Below are positions 40,485 through 50,800 of a DNA stretch of 56,255 nt, one piece after another; positions within the stretch are counted from its first letter, which is position 1; every line of letters begins with the position of its first letter. The translations under genes and the position numbers were made by a program. The stretch is from Oscillospiraceae bacterium. Lineage in GTDB: Bacteria > Bacillota > Clostridia > Oscillospirales > Oscillospiraceae. The stretch spans positions 1-56,255 of the forward strand of contig JAISJH010000048.1 in NCBI GenBank assembly GCA_031261635.1, given 5' to 3'. Under the pieces are notes generated by a model. The model was given only the letters and a program-made list of their open reading frames with translations, was not told where the DNA came from and did not search any database.

Positions 40485-41633
40485 ATGACAGATATAGTCA
40501 GCGTCAAATTCCGAAACCGGGGCAAGGCTTATTACTTCGCGCCTAACGGTTTTACGCCTTCTAAAGGCACGCACGTTATTGTCGAGACCGCCAAGGGCAT
40601 AGAGTACGGCATTTGCGCGAGCGGCGTAGTCCGCATAGAGGATACAAAAGTCAAAGAGGCGCTGAAGCCTATTCTGCGGCTTGCGAATGAGCGCGACAAA
40701 ATACTTGAAACCCAGTGCCGCGAGCAGGAAACCGCCGCTATACCGATTTGCAGGAAAAAGGTGCTTGAACACGGGCTTGATATGAGAATTATCGGCTGTG
40801 ACGTAAGCTTCGACGGTCTGCGTCTGCTGTTTTTCTTTACCGCCGACGGGCGCGTGGACTTCCGCGAACTGGTTCGCGACCTCGCGTCGATATTTCGCAA
40901 ACGCATAGAGCTTCGCCAAATCGGGGTGCGCGACAGTGCGCGTCTGCTCGGCGGCCTCGGCATTTGCGGCCGCGAATTTTGTTGCTCGACCTATCTGAGC
41001 GAGTTCCAGCCGGTATCGGTGAAAATGGCTAAAACGCAGTCGCTGTCGCTGAACCCCGTAAAAATCAGCGGCACTTGCGGGCGTTTAATGTGCTGCCTCA
41101 AAAACGAGGAGGACGCCTACGCCGAGCTGCTAAAAGACGCGCCGCAGGTTGACAGCACCGTCGAAACCCCACTGGGCAAGGCGCTCGTTGCGGAGGTAAA
41201 CCTTTTGCGCCGCAAAGTTAAAGTTAAAATCTCCGAGGGCAGCGGTCAGGTCTTGAAAACTTTCCCCTTTGAGCAGGTAAGCTACACTTCCGACAACGGC
41301 TTCGTAGCGGCTACGGCACAGCCGGAACCGCCCGCGCTCGCCGCCCGCCCGCCCGTCCGCCCCGCCGACGATACGCGCCAGACCGCGCGCGGAACGTTCA
41401 GCTCCGGCAATAAATCAGTAAAACACGAGCGCACCCGCGAACACTTTAATAGTGAACAGTTAACAGCGAATAGTGAACAGTCGCCGCGCTCTCAAAATTT
41501 CGCCGCCGCCAAAGGCGCTCAGCGTCCCGCCGCGAAACAATACAATAACCCAAATAAATCTTTCAACAAAGACAAGGACAAACGCCGCTGGACAAATAAG
41601 AAAAAGCCCCAAAAAGAATCCGGCGGCAATTAA
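40485..41633 (+). CDS. ricT: PSP1-domain protein RicT (YaaT)
   Basis: 382 aa. The PSP1 core (about 1-270) has Cys motifs LGICGREFCCSTYL and ISGTCGRLMCCL that bind Fe-S in the RicAFT complex. In B. subtilis that complex is required for mRNA processing by RNase Y and stimulates the Spo0A phosphorelay. The C-terminal 100 residues are a low-complexity, basic, probably disordered tail ending KDKDKRRWTNKKKPQKES. Inside the tail, FNSEQLTANSEQSP is encoded by an interspersed simple repeat (41448-41482). A GGGAGAT ribosome binding site precedes the ATG. Confidence 0.92.
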   Translation: MTDIVSVKFRNRGKAYYFAPNGFTPSKGTHVIVETAKGIEYGICASGVVRIEDTKVKEALKPILRLANERDKILETQCREQETAAIPICRKKVLEHGLDMRIIGCDVSFDGLRLLFFFTADGRVDFRELVRDLASIFRKRIELRQIGVRDSARLLGGLGICGREFCCSTYLSEFQPVSVKMAKTQSLSLNPVKISGTCGRLMCCLKNEEDAYAELLKDAPQVDSTVETPLGKALVAEVNLLRRKVKVKISEGSGQVLKTFPFEQVSYTSDNGFVAATAQPEPPALAARPPVRPADDTRQTARGTFSSGNKSVKHERTREHFNSEQLTANSEQSPRSQNFAAAKGAQRPAAKQYNNPNKSFNKDKDKRRWTNKKKPQKESGGN

Positions 41634-41677
41634 AAATTATATCCTTATCCGCGCCACCCCGCGTCCCGCGCCGAGCG

Positions 41678-41840
41678 CGTCTTTGCGAAGCGCCGCTACG
41701 CTCGCGATACGTACCGCGCATAGGCGCGAAGCAATCCAGTGCCGCAGTCCGCAGATACGTTTCTTTTGCCGTAACTACTGGATTGCTTCGCCGCTAAACC
41801 TTGTACGTATCTCACGCTTACCGCGGCTCGCAATGACGGG
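41678..41840. repeat. Family A palindromic element, degenerate left end
   Basis: GCGTCTTTGCGAAGC at the left, CGCGGCTCGCAATGACGG at the right, with internal GCAATCCAGT and ACTGGATTGC. Located between ricT and comEA. Confidence 0.85.
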
Positions 41841-41899
41841 GGAAGGACGCGACGCGGCGCGGGTCACAATAACAATAAGAAAACAGGTTCTAAACGCCT

Positions 41900-42502
41900 A
41901 TGAAAAAAGAACGGCTTGCAATCCTCATACTGGTTTTTCTGGCGTTCGGCTTCACAATGTTCATCGGCGGCTACTTCGTAGGTAAAAAACAAGTAGGAGT
42001 AACAGTCCTTACAAATAACAGTGAGCAAATATCAAATATCAGAGACGTGGGTTTGGACGAGGGTACGCCGGAGCCTTTGCCTACTGCCGATATTGTTGAA
42101 CCTTCCGAAGCCGCGCCTGTGTTGGCGTCTGCGGAACCGTCTGTTGAGCCTAGCGCGGAACCTATTGCGGAACCGGAACCAACGCCTGAACCCGCTCCTA
42201 CTCCCGAACCCGCTCCTACGGAAAAACCTCCTGAAACGCCAAAGCCCACGCTTCCGCCTAAGCCTGTTGAAACTCCGGCGGTGTATACCCCGAAGCCTAC
42301 CCCGCAAGGGCAAATCAACATCAACACCGCTACGCTCGAGGAGCTTCAAACCCTGCCCGGCATAGGCGCGGCCTACGCGGCTCGCATAATAGAATACCGC
42401 GCTTCCATAGGCGGCTTCAAAACCATAGCCGACCTCCTCGACGTAAAGGGCATAGGCGAAAAAACCTTTGAAAAGCTCGAACCCTACGTATATTGCGAAT
42501 AG
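41900..42502 (+). CDS. ComEA-like helix-hairpin-helix DNA-binding protein
   Basis: 200 aa. An N-terminal membrane anchor (about 7-27) is followed by a Pro/Glu-rich linker ([19 protein letters not shown], about 60-135) and the C-terminal ComEA helix-hairpin-helix domain [20 protein letters not shown]...[16 protein letters not shown]. ComEA binds incoming DNA at the cell surface during natural transformation. Residues 39-53 ([13 protein letters not shown]) are encoded by a family D repeat inserted in frame. No SLBB domain or comEC is seen nearby; a general DNA-binding role is the alternative. Confidence 0.87.
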   Translation: MKKERLAILILVFLAFGFTMFIGGYFVGKKQVGVTVLTNNSEQISNIRDVGLDEGTPEPLPTADIVEPSEAAPVLASAEPSVEPSAEPIAEPEPTPEPAPTPEPAPTEKPPETPKPTLPPKPVETPAVYTPKPTPQGQININTATLEELQTLPGIGAAYAARIIEYRASIGGFKTIADLLDVKGIGEKTFEKLEPYVYCE

Positions 42503-42519
42503 ACAGAATAGGTAAAATA

Positions 42520-43203
42520 ATGAACATATTAGTCGTAGACGACGAGGAATTACTTGTCAAGGGCATAAAATTCAACCTTGAAAACGACGGCTTCAAGGTA
42601 ACGCCCGCGTATGACGGCGAGGAAGCCGTGACGCTCGCGCGGGACGGTGACTACGCGCTTATTGTAATGGACTTAATGATGCCGAAGCTCGACGGTTTGG
42701 CCGCCTGCCGCGAAATACGCTCGTTTTCTGACGTCCCGATTATAATGCTTACGGCAAAAAGCGAGGACGCTGATAAACTAATAGGCTTTGAGAGCGGCGC
42801 GGACGATTACCTCACAAAACCTTTCAACCTCTTAGAGCTAAAAGCCCGCGTAAAGGCACAGCTAAAGCACAGCCCAAAAGAGCGCGGGCCGCGCCCGCAA
42901 CCTAATTCGGTACTGACACTCGGCGGCATAACCCTCGACTTTGACCTGCACTCGGCGCGAAAAGCCGGGCAGGAGGTGGAACTCGCCGCAAAAGAGTTTG
43001 AGCTTCTCACAATGCTAATGAAAAACCCGGGCAAAGCTTTCTCCCGCGACGACCTCTTGCAAATGGTATGGAACAACCCCGGAGGCGTAGACATACGCAC
43101 AGTGGACGTACACATTCGCCGCCTACGCGAAAAACTGGAGGACGACCCCGCAAACCCGGAACATATTCTAACCCGCTGGAAAGTAGGATACTATTTCAAA
43201 TAA
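42520..43203 (+). CDS. OmpR/PhoP-family response regulator
   Basis: 227 aa. Receiver: VVDDEE, acceptor Asp in LIVMDLMMPKLDG, LTAKSED and YLTKPF. C-terminal winged helix: ELAAKEFELLTMLMKNPGKAFSRDDLL and DVHIRRLREKLEDDP. The start at 42520 gives the canonical MNILVVDDEE; a TTG at 42493 would overlap comEA. Its cognate kinase is the next gene, 560 bp downstream beyond a repeat block. Target genes unknown; WalR/PhoP-like by architecture. Confidence 0.94.
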   Translation: MNILVVDDEELLVKGIKFNLENDGFKVTPAYDGEEAVTLARDGDYALIVMDLMMPKLDGLAACREIRSFSDVPIIMLTAKSEDADKLIGFESGADDYLTKPFNLLELKARVKAQLKHSPKERGPRPQPNSVLTLGGITLDFDLHSARKAGQEVELAAKEFELLTMLMKNPGKAFSRDDLLQMVWNNPGGVDIRTVDVHIRRLREKLEDDPANPEHILTRWKVGYYFK

Positions 43204-43750
43204 CAGTTATCAAATTCAAATAACAGTTATCAAATATCAAATATCAGATAGCCGCGCACGGCGCGGGGAAACCACCCCGCCGCTTCGCGGCACCCCTCCC
43301 AAGAGGGGAATTTGGACGTAAGATGCGGGGAACCGTCGTACCCCCGTCCACCGTCCCGGCGCAATGCGCCGGGACAGGGCAGGGCGAAGCCAAGCCCGTC
43401 ATTGCGAAGCCGCCACCGCACTTGCGATACGTACCATTGATATGCGGCAAAGCAATCCAGGGTTGACGTAGCCACCCAAGATACGTTAGACGTATGTTAC
43501 GCTCCCGGCACTGGATTGCTTCGCACCTGTAACGTCCTACGTATCGCGGGCTTACCGGTGCTTCGCAATGACGGGGGAGGGACGGGGTTACGATGGGGTT
43601 ACGACGGGGGAGGGCGGGTTTGAAACCCGCCCCTACGTCCAATCCATCGTTACGCAAACCCCGTCCTAACCTTTCGTCTCTGATATCTGATATTTGTTAA
43701 CTGTTAACTGAACTACCGTCTCTGATATTTGATATTTGATAACTGTTATT
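43204..43750. repeat. Composite repeat between response regulator and histidine kinase
   Basis: About 560 bp with no gene. Left boundary: a doubled AACAGTTATCAAAT motif (43202-43247). Inside: family C arms (43262-43310), the hairpin TCCCGGCGCAATGCGCCGGGA, a family A element (43396-43574) and a family B hairpin (43612-43637). Right boundary: two inverted family D ends (about 43677-43750). The block separates the two genes of a two-component system. Confidence 0.87.
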
Positions 43751-43764
43751 TGTTAAAAAAGGAG

Positions 43765-45201
43765 TTGGTTCACATTTCCGCAATCGGGCGTATACGGCAT
43801 AGTGTTCAGCTCAAGTATGCCTTGAGCTATATTGTTATTATCCTTGCCGTGCTGGGGTTTCTAAACGTGTTCCCGGTGGTTCGGATACGCGATATGCTGT
43901 TTGACGCTAAATATACCTCCCTGCAAAACCACGTTAGTGTTGTAGCGTCCTCGCTGTCTCCGCTGGGTTTTTTATCCCCGGAGGAGGTTTCGCGCATTAT
44001 GGAACTGCTCGGCGACGCTCAAAGCACCGGGACGCGCGTTATTATAACGGATAACGATAATCACACGGTCTACGACAACCTCCCGGGCGACGAGAGCTTA
44101 TTAACCGCCGCGGTTCCGCCGGAACTGACGCGTGCTATCGCGGGCAACTCCGTTTTCCGCGCGGTGTACGCCGAGGGACAATTGACCTGCGCGGCCGCGC
44201 AGCCGGTTGTTTACCGTAACGGCATTATCGGCGCGGTGTATCTTTTGCAGAGGGAAACCGAACAGGCGGGAATGTTGCTCGAACTGCAATCCGATTTAAT
44301 GCGGCTCACGGCGGCGATAATAGCGGCGGCGGTAATAGCGGCCTTTCTGATGTCGCGAATTTTAACGCGCAGGGTGCTGAACCTCCTGCGGGCGATAAAA
44401 GCGGTACGCGCGGGGCAATTCGGCTACAGACTGACGGTTCGCGGAAAAGACGAAATCTCGGAACTGGGCTTAGAATTTAATCAACTCGCCGAACGCCTCG
44501 AGGCAACGGAGGAAATGCGCGTCCGCTTCGTATCGGACGCTTCGCACGAATTAAAAACACCCCTTGCGGGAATACGGCTATTGACCGACAGTATCGTGAC
44601 AACACCCGGCATTTCACAGGAGATAGTGCTTGAATTTGTAGAGGACATAGGCGGCGAGGCGGAGCGTCTGACGCGTTTAACTGAAAAACTTCTGACGCTG
44701 ACAAGACTTGACGGCAAAGTGACTGCCGAGGCAACCACAGTGGTTCACGTAGACGTACTGGCTTCGGACGCTATACGCCTGCTATCGCCGCTTGCGGCAC
44801 AGCGGGGCATTGAGATAACCGCGCATATGGACAGGGGCTGCGACATAACGGGCGAGCCGGACGACATCTTCCGCGCGGTGTTTAACCTAATCGAAAACGC
44901 GGTAAAATACAACACGCAGGGCGGCTCGGTTCACGTATACGTCTACAATAAAGCCGGCGAAGTGCGTCTGATAGTGGACGACACAGGCGTCGGAGTACCT
45001 AAGGGCGAGGAAGAGCACATATTCGAGCGTTTCTACCGTGTAGACAAAGCGCGAAACGGCAAAATCAGCGGCAGCGGTCTGGGACTGTCAATAGTAAAGG
45101 AAACCGCGCTGAAATACGGCGGCACGGTAAAAGTATCAGGCCGCGAACCGTGCGGCAGTCGCTTCGAGCTGTGTTTGCCGATTGTGACGGACAGCGGATA
45201 G
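43765..45201 (+). CDS. Sensor histidine kinase, HisKA/HATPase type
   Basis: About 478 aa. Membrane helix about 15-35, extracytoplasmic sensor about 40-170, second helix about 180-205, HAMP (RRVLNLLRAIKAVRAGQFGY), HisKA with FVSDASHELKTPLAG, then N, G1 and G2 boxes NLIENAVKY, VDDTGVGVPKGEE and GSGLGLSIVKETA. It pairs with the response regulator upstream. The start is uncertain: AAAGGAG at about 43757-43764 is followed by TTG at once (43765) and by ATT at the ideal distance (43774); no ATG fits before residue 55. A longer frame from TTG 43729 is repeat sequence. Confidence 0.92.
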   Translation: MVHISAIGRIRHSVQLKYALSYIVIILAVLGFLNVFPVVRIRDMLFDAKYTSLQNHVSVVASSLSPLGFLSPEEVSRIMELLGDAQSTGTRVIITDNDNHTVYDNLPGDESLLTAAVPPELTRAIAGNSVFRAVYAEGQLTCAAAQPVVYRNGIIGAVYLLQRETEQAGMLLELQSDLMRLTAAIIAAAVIAAFLMSRILTRRVLNLLRAIKAVRAGQFGYRLTVRGKDEISELGLEFNQLAERLEATEEMRVRFVSDASHELKTPLAGIRLLTDSIVTTPGISQEIVLEFVEDIGGEAERLTRLTEKLLTLTRLDGKVTAEATTVVHVDVLASDAIRLLSPLAAQRGIEITAHMDRGCDITGEPDDIFRAVFNLIENAVKYNTQGGSVHVYVYNKAGEVRLIVDDTGVGVPKGEEEHIFERFYRVDKARNGKISGSGLGLSIVKETALKYGGTVKVSGREPCGSRFELCLPIVTDSG

Positions 45202-45213
45202 ACGGGAGTTATT

Positions 45214-45576
45214 ATGCACGACATCAACACATTAGGGCTCGCGTATATCGGGGACGCGGTTTACGAACTGAAATGCCGCGCGGCGGCCTGTAGCGCGGGC
45301 TTTACAACCGCCGAAGCCCTGCACAGGGAAACAGTCAAAAAAGTCAACGCCAACGCGCAGTCGGTGCTGTCGCACAGGCTAACGGAACTCCTCACAGACG
45401 AGGAAAAAGCAGTCTGGACGCGGGGGCGCAACGCAAAGGTTCACGCGATACCTAAAAACAGCACGGAGGCCGAGTATCACTACGCTACGGCTCTCGAAAC
45501 AATATTCGGCTGGCTCTATTTAGAGGAGCGCTTTGAGCGCATAGACGAATTGTTTGAAAGGTTAAGTGAAATATGA
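45214..45576 (+). CDS. mrnC: Mini-ribonuclease III
   Basis: 120 aa RNase III-like catalytic domain without a dsRNA-binding domain; it matures 23S rRNA. LAYIGDAVYEL holds the catalytic Asp14, followed by RGRNAKVHAIPKN, and EYHYATALETIFGWLYL holds the second acidic site. A GGGAG ribosome binding site precedes the ATG. The stop codon overlaps the next start (ATGA). In Bacillus mrnC lies by cysS; here it joins the kinase and rqcH genes. Confidence 0.93.
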   Translation: MHDINTLGLAYIGDAVYELKCRAAACSAGFTTAEALHRETVKKVNANAQSVLSHRLTELLTDEEKAVWTRGRNAKVHAIPKNSTEAEYHYATALETIFGWLYLEERFERIDELFERLSEI

Positions 45577-46994
45577 AAATTGACGTAAAACTCGTTGGCG
45601 TTCTGGCGGCGGAACTGGAGGGCAAACTCCAGGGTTGCCGCGTGACAAAAGTGCAGATGCCGGAGCGCGATACGCTTATACTGACGTTCAACAAGCGGAC
45701 GGACGATAAGCTACTTATCAACGTACATTCCGGAAGCGCGAGGGCGCACTTGACGGAGTTTACCTTTGAACAACCGCCCGTCGCCCCGGCGTTTTGTATG
45801 CTTCTGCGGAAATTTCTGATAACCGCACGGCTTATAGCTGTGAGGCAGGTTAATAATGACCGCGTATTGCGCTTTGATTTTGCCGTTCTGGATAGTTTTT
45901 TGGAGGGCGAAACCTGTTCGCTGATACTTGAATTATTCGGCACGGGTAATCTGCTGCTGTGCTACGACGACGGCCGCATTATCGACTGCCTGCACAAAGC
46001 CGGAATGGAGGCGTCCCGCCCCGCCTTGCCGGGGCTAATATACGCGCCTCCGGCTAATAAACCGCGCGAGGATAAACCGGGCGACAATCCGGGCGAGGCA
46101 ACGCACCCCGACCTTTCAAAACTATTCGACGAACTTTTTACAAAGCGCGAACAGGAAACCAAAGAACAGCAGCGCGGAGCGGCGCTCGGTAAAACCCTCA
46201 AAACCCTGCGCGACAGGACGGCGCGAAAACTCACGGCGCAGGCGGGGGAACTTGCCGCGACGGCAAACCGCGAACGTTTCCGCGAAGCGGGGGACATAAT
46301 CAAGGCAAACCTCCACGCAATTTCGCGCGGCGATACGTCGCTCACGGCAGACAATTTCTATGGCGACAGTCAAATCACAATCGAGCTTGACGTGAAGCTA
46401 TCGCCCGCAGAGAACGCCGCGCGGTATTATAAGCGCTATCGCAAAGCCAAAATGGCTGAAACGGTTCTCGCAAATCAAATCGAGATAGGGCAAAGCGAGC
46501 TTGCCTACCTCGAAACGCTTATAACGGAGCTTGAACTCGCGCGTTCCCGTGCCGACATTGACGCGTTGCGCGAGGAACTGGCGGCGGGCGGCTATATAAA
46601 AGCTCCGGCGGCGGGTGATAAAAAATCTAAGAAGCGTCCGCAGAGCGCAAAGCCGATAACGGTAACGTTAGCTTCGGGAGCTGTAGCCGTCATAGGGCGC
46701 AACAATCTACAGAATGACGAACTGACGTTCAAGAAGGCGGCGCGTTCGGATATGTGGTTCCACGCGCAGAAAATCCACGGCTCGCACGTAATCCTGCGCG
46801 GCAACGCTGACGAAAACGACATCTACGCGGCGGCAAAACTGGCGGCTTTCCACTCAAAAGGCCGAAGCGAGAGCGTCGTAGCGGTAGACTACTGCCCGGT
46901 AAAATACGTGAAAAAACCCACAGGGGCGAAACCGGGCTTCGTAACATACTCAAATTTCCAAACGGTTATTGTAAAACCGGAAATCGGCGTTTGA
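45573..46994 (+). CDS. rqcH: Ribosome quality control protein RqcH (NFACT family)
   Basis: 473 aa. The NFACT-N domain contains the tRNA-contacting NNDRVLRF (Asp96-Arg97). A long coiled-coil with HhH (about 190-350) follows, then the NFACT-R domain with WFHAQKIHGSHVILRG, AAKLAAFHSKGR and DYCPVKYVKKPTGAKPGFVTY. It adds C-terminal Ala tails to stalled nascent chains on 50S subunits. About 100 residues shorter than the Bacillus protein, lacking the C-terminal extension. Older annotation: fibronectin-binding protein FbpA. Confidence 0.93.
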   Translation: MKIDVKLVGVLAAELEGKLQGCRVTKVQMPERDTLILTFNKRTDDKLLINVHSGSARAHLTEFTFEQPPVAPAFCMLLRKFLITARLIAVRQVNNDRVLRFDFAVLDSFLEGETCSLILELFGTGNLLLCYDDGRIIDCLHKAGMEASRPALPGLIYAPPANKPREDKPGDNPGEATHPDLSKLFDELFTKREQETKEQQRGAALGKTLKTLRDRTARKLTAQAGELAATANRERFREAGDIIKANLHAISRGDTSLTADNFYGDSQITIELDVKLSPAENAARYYKRYRKAKMAETVLANQIEIGQSELAYLETLITELELARSRADIDALREELAAGGYIKAPAAGDKKSKKRPQSAKPITVTLASGAVAVIGRNNLQNDELTFKKAARSDMWFHAQKIHGSHVILRGNADENDIYAAAKLAAFHSKGRSESVVAVDYCPVKYVKKPTGAKPGFVTYSNFQTVIVKPEIGV

Positions 46995-47026
46995 CGAAAA
47001 GAATAAACAAAAACAGGCGGTGAAAA

Positions 47027-47644
47027 ATGGACGACAAAATCCTCGAACTGACAAACATCAGCAAGGCATACAAGGGCAAAACTATCATTGATAACTTTTC
47101 ACTGACGCTTCGGCGCGGCGAAATCGTCGGCGTGACCGCCCCGCACGGGGGAGGTAAGACGTTACTCTGCCGTATTATCACGGGCTTGACCGCGCCGGAC
47201 AGCGGCACTGTTGAATACGCTATCGACAGGCGCAGTGTCGGCGCGTTGGTCGGTCTGCCCGCCTACCACAGGGAGCTTTCAGCGGCTGAAAATATCCGCG
47301 CCCAGCTTCATACAGCGGCAATACCGGGGCGCGAACCCTCCGCAAACGATGAGGAGCGCGTCCGCTACATTATCGAGCGTATGAACGTTACGGAGAACGT
47401 CGTAGGCCGCCGCTCACTGCAATTCAGCAACATCGGCGAGCGTCAGCGCGTGTCCCTCGCAATGGCGCTGGTGGCAAGCCCCGACCTGATAATCCTGGAC
47501 GAACCGCTTGCCGGAATAGACGTAGCCGAACGCGCCGTATTAGTGGAAATGCTAAAAGCCGAGTTCGCCGGAAAGGCCGTACTACTAACGGCAAACAACA
47601 AAAGCGACCTGGACGGCATAGCGACCAGGTTCGCGGAGATATAA
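47027..47644 (+). CDS. ABC transporter ATP-binding protein without a partner
   Basis: 205 aa. Walker A APHGGGKT, degenerate signature FSNIGERQRVSLAMAL in place of LSGGQ, Walker B LIILDEPLAGID. The usual His of the switch is Asn (LTANNKSD). The D-loop is intact. Most like CcmA-type ATPases, but no permease gene is adjacent; on the downstream side is a repeat and the convergent nifJ. A regulatory or orphan ATPase is possible. The ribosome binding site AGGCGGTGA precedes the ATG. Confidence 0.85.
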   Translation: MDDKILELTNISKAYKGKTIIDNFSLTLRRGEIVGVTAPHGGGKTLLCRIITGLTAPDSGTVEYAIDRRSVGALVGLPAYHRELSAAENIRAQLHTAAIPGREPSANDEERVRYIIERMNVTENVVGRRSLQFSNIGERQRVSLAMALVASPDLIILDEPLAGIDVAERAVLVEMLKAEFAGKAVLLTANNKSDLDGIATRFAEI

Positions 47645-47664
47645 TAACCAATTTCGCACCATTG

Positions 47665-47753
47665 TGTAGGGGCGAGGCTCGCCTCGCCCGGATTGTACAA
47701 TTATACATAGCAAGGCAATAGGACAACCGGGCGGGGCAAGCCCCGCCCCTACA
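47665..47753. repeat. Family B paired-hairpin element
   Basis: 89 bp from TGTAGG to CCTACA, with arms GGGCGAGGCTCGCCTCGCCC and GGGCGGGGCAAGCCCCGCCC. Confidence 0.85.
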
Positions 47754-47770
47754 AGCCATTAAATCAAAAC

Positions 47771-47803
47771 ACACGTGCAGGGTGTCATTCACCCCGCACG
47801 TGT
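47771..47803 (-). terminator. Hairpin terminator downstream of nifJ
   Basis: ACACGTGC/GCACGTGT plus GGGTG/CACCC with one A-C mismatch and a 5-nt loop. On the minus strand it is followed by GTTTTGATTT. It may also work for the convergent ABC gene. Confidence 0.75.
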
Positions 47804-47819
47804 TATATTTTACCGCTTA

Positions 47820-50800
47820 CTACTTATTCTTTAGCTGCTCATATTTCGCCTTAGCGTTGCTCTCGGCAATCGCGAACAGGCGCTCGGCTCTGTCGGGGAA
47901 GGTCAGCTTCAGCGAGCTGTAGCGTACTTCGCTAAGGATATAGTCGCTGTAAGGTTTCGTAGGCTCCTTGCTGTCCAGCGTGAACTCGCCGCTTAGCGGG
48001 TCGTAGCGGAACAGGTGCCAGTAACCCGCCTCGACGGCGGTTTTTGCGGTCGTCATTGATTTGCCCATACCGTTGCGACTACCGTGGTTAATGCAGGGGG
48101 CGTAGGCAATGATAAGGCTCGGACCGTCGTAGGCTTCGGCCTCGGCAATCGCCTTAATGGTCTGGTTATAATCCGCGCCCATAGCGATTTGCGCTACATA
48201 CACATAGCCGTACTGCATCGCAATCGCCGCGAGGTCTTTTTTCTTCTGCGCCTTACCGTTTGCCGCGAACTGCGCCACGGCTCCCGTCGGAGTAGCCTTA
48301 GACGCCTGACCGCCGGTGTTAGAATAGACCTCTGTGTCGAACACGAACACGTTGATATTCTCGCCGGAAGCGATTACGTGGTCGAGCCCGCCATAACCGA
48401 TGTCATACGCCCAGCCGTCGCCGCCGAACGCCCAGAACGAGGGTTTTACAAAGAGGTCAGACATATCAAGGATTTCGCGAGCTTCAACGCAGGTCTCGCA
48501 CTCGCAGCGGTCGAGCGTGGTGTTCCAGACTTTTTCAAAGAACTCCGGCGCGTGGGCTTTGAAGCCGTCGCGCTCCTCGGGGTCAAACGTAGTCGCGTCT
48601 GTCAGCACTCTTACAAGCTCCGCGGAAGCGAGCTTTGACGCTTCGGCCTCGTCTTTGACTTCAAGCCATTTTTCAAGAGCCGGGATAGCCGGGGATTTAT
48701 ATTCGTGGTCTTTTTGTTTTTCAATAAACGCTTCAACGAGCTTGACGAGCTTCGCCCTACGCTGTTTTGAAGCGGTCAGCATACCGAGGCCGAACTCCGC
48801 GTTATCCTCAAACAGCGAATTGCTCCACGCGGGACCGCGCCCCTCTTTATTGACCGTATACGGCGTACTCGGAGCACTGCCGCCCCAAATGCTCGAACAA
48901 CCCGTGGCGTTCGCGATATGCATACGCTCACCAAACAGCTGAGTAATGAGCTTTGCATACGGCGTTTCGCCGCAACCCGCGCAGGCGCCCGAGAACTCGA
49001 ACAGCGGCTGTCTGAACTGACTGCCCTTGACAGTTGTTACCGCGAACGGCAGTTCTTTTTCCGTGACGATATGCTTTGCCGCGTCAAATTCCTTTTGCTT
49101 ATCCATCTGCGTTTCAATCGGCTCCATAACGAGGGCTTTTTCCTTAGCCGGGCAGATATTCGCGCAGGAGCCGCAGCCGAGGCAGTCGGCGGGTGAAACG
49201 GTTATAGCGAATTTATACTCCTCACAGCCCTTGCCGTTCATTTGCTTATTGGTAGGCACGTATTCAGCTTCGGCGGCGTTCAGAGCGTAGGAGCGTATAG
49301 ACGCGTGGGGGCAGACATACGAGCATTGATTGCACTGTATGCAGTTCTCCGGCTTCCACGCGGGTACCTCTACCGCGACATAGCGGCGCTCAAACGCGGC
49401 GGTTCCCTGCGGCAACGCGCCGTCTTTAGTATCGAGGAAGGTGCTAACAGGCAGACTGTCGCCGCGCATATCGTTTGCCGGAGTCATAATGTTGTTTACA
49501 TAGTTCAGGAGCTTTTTATCGGACATATCAAGCCACTTGTCGCGGCTCTGCTCGTCCGTAGCGTCAATCCAGTCCGCGGGAATAGCGAACTCTTTGACTT
49601 TATCAAGCCCCGCGTCTATCGCCGCCATATTCATATTGACGACCTTTTCGCCCTTTGTGCCGTAGGAGTGAACCACAGCGTCTTTCATAGCCTTAGTGGC
49701 AACGTCAAGCGGTAGTATACCGCTGATTTTGAAAAACGCGGCTTGCAAAATAGTATTAGTGCGCCCGCCCATTCCGATATCCTGCGCCAAATGCACCGCG
49801 TCAACGGTATACATCTTGATATTATTCTTGGCAAGGTAACGTTTAGCGGCGGCGGGTAGGTGCGAGGCAATCTCGTCAGTTTCCCAGGGACAGTTCAAAA
49901 GGAACGTCCCGCCCGGAACTGTGTCCTGCACGATATCATAACGCTCAATATAGCTCGGAGCGTGGCAGGCTACGAAATTCGCCTTAGTAACGTAGTAGCT
50001 CGATTTAATCTCGTCCTCGCCGAAGCGCAGGTGCGAGATTGTCACGCCGCCGGATTTTTTGCTGTCGTACTGGAAATACGCCTGGGCGTTGAGGTCTGTG
50101 TTATCGCCTATAATCTTAATGCTGTTCTTATTCGCCCCTACTGTACCGTCCGAGCCGATACCCCAGAATTTAGCCGCAAAGGCCTTTGTGTTAACGGTAA
50201 AGCTCGTGTCAATCGGGAGCGACCGGTGCGTTACGTCGTCGTTGATACCGACGCTGAATTTATTCTGCGGCCGCACTTTGAAAAGGTTGTCGTAGACCGC
50301 CGCGATATGCTCCGGCTGGGTGTCCTTGCTCCCGAGGCCGTAGCGACCGCCGAATACCTGTATCCCGAATACGTTGCACTCCGAAAGCGCGGTTATAACG
50401 TCTAAATAGAGCGGTTCGCCGATTGCGCCCGGCTCTTTCGTGCGGTCAAGCACGGCGATTTTCTTAACCGTCTGCGGAAGCGCGGCTACAAAGCGGTTGC
50501 CGTCAAACGGGCGGTACAGCCGCACCTTTACAAGACCCACCTTACCCTTTACAATCGAGGCGGCGGTATCGAGCGCGCTATTTATCTCCGCTCCGGTCAG
50601 CTGAACTGATTTCATAAGGATTTGCAATTGATGAACGAGCTTGTCTATCTGCTCCTGCGTTAGTGAGTTCTGCGACGACTGCGACGCCTGCAAGGGCATT
50701 AGTATTGAGCGCATTACGTCGATAGAATCCGCGGGGAGAACCGCGTCCGGGTTGTCTCCGGCGTTCTGAATGGCGAGCTTGCCCGCCGCGAGCGCGGTTT

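Noticed and set aside
43244-43657. Open frame in the response regulator-kinase gap
   Set aside because: It reads through family A, B and C repeats and has no ribosome binding site.
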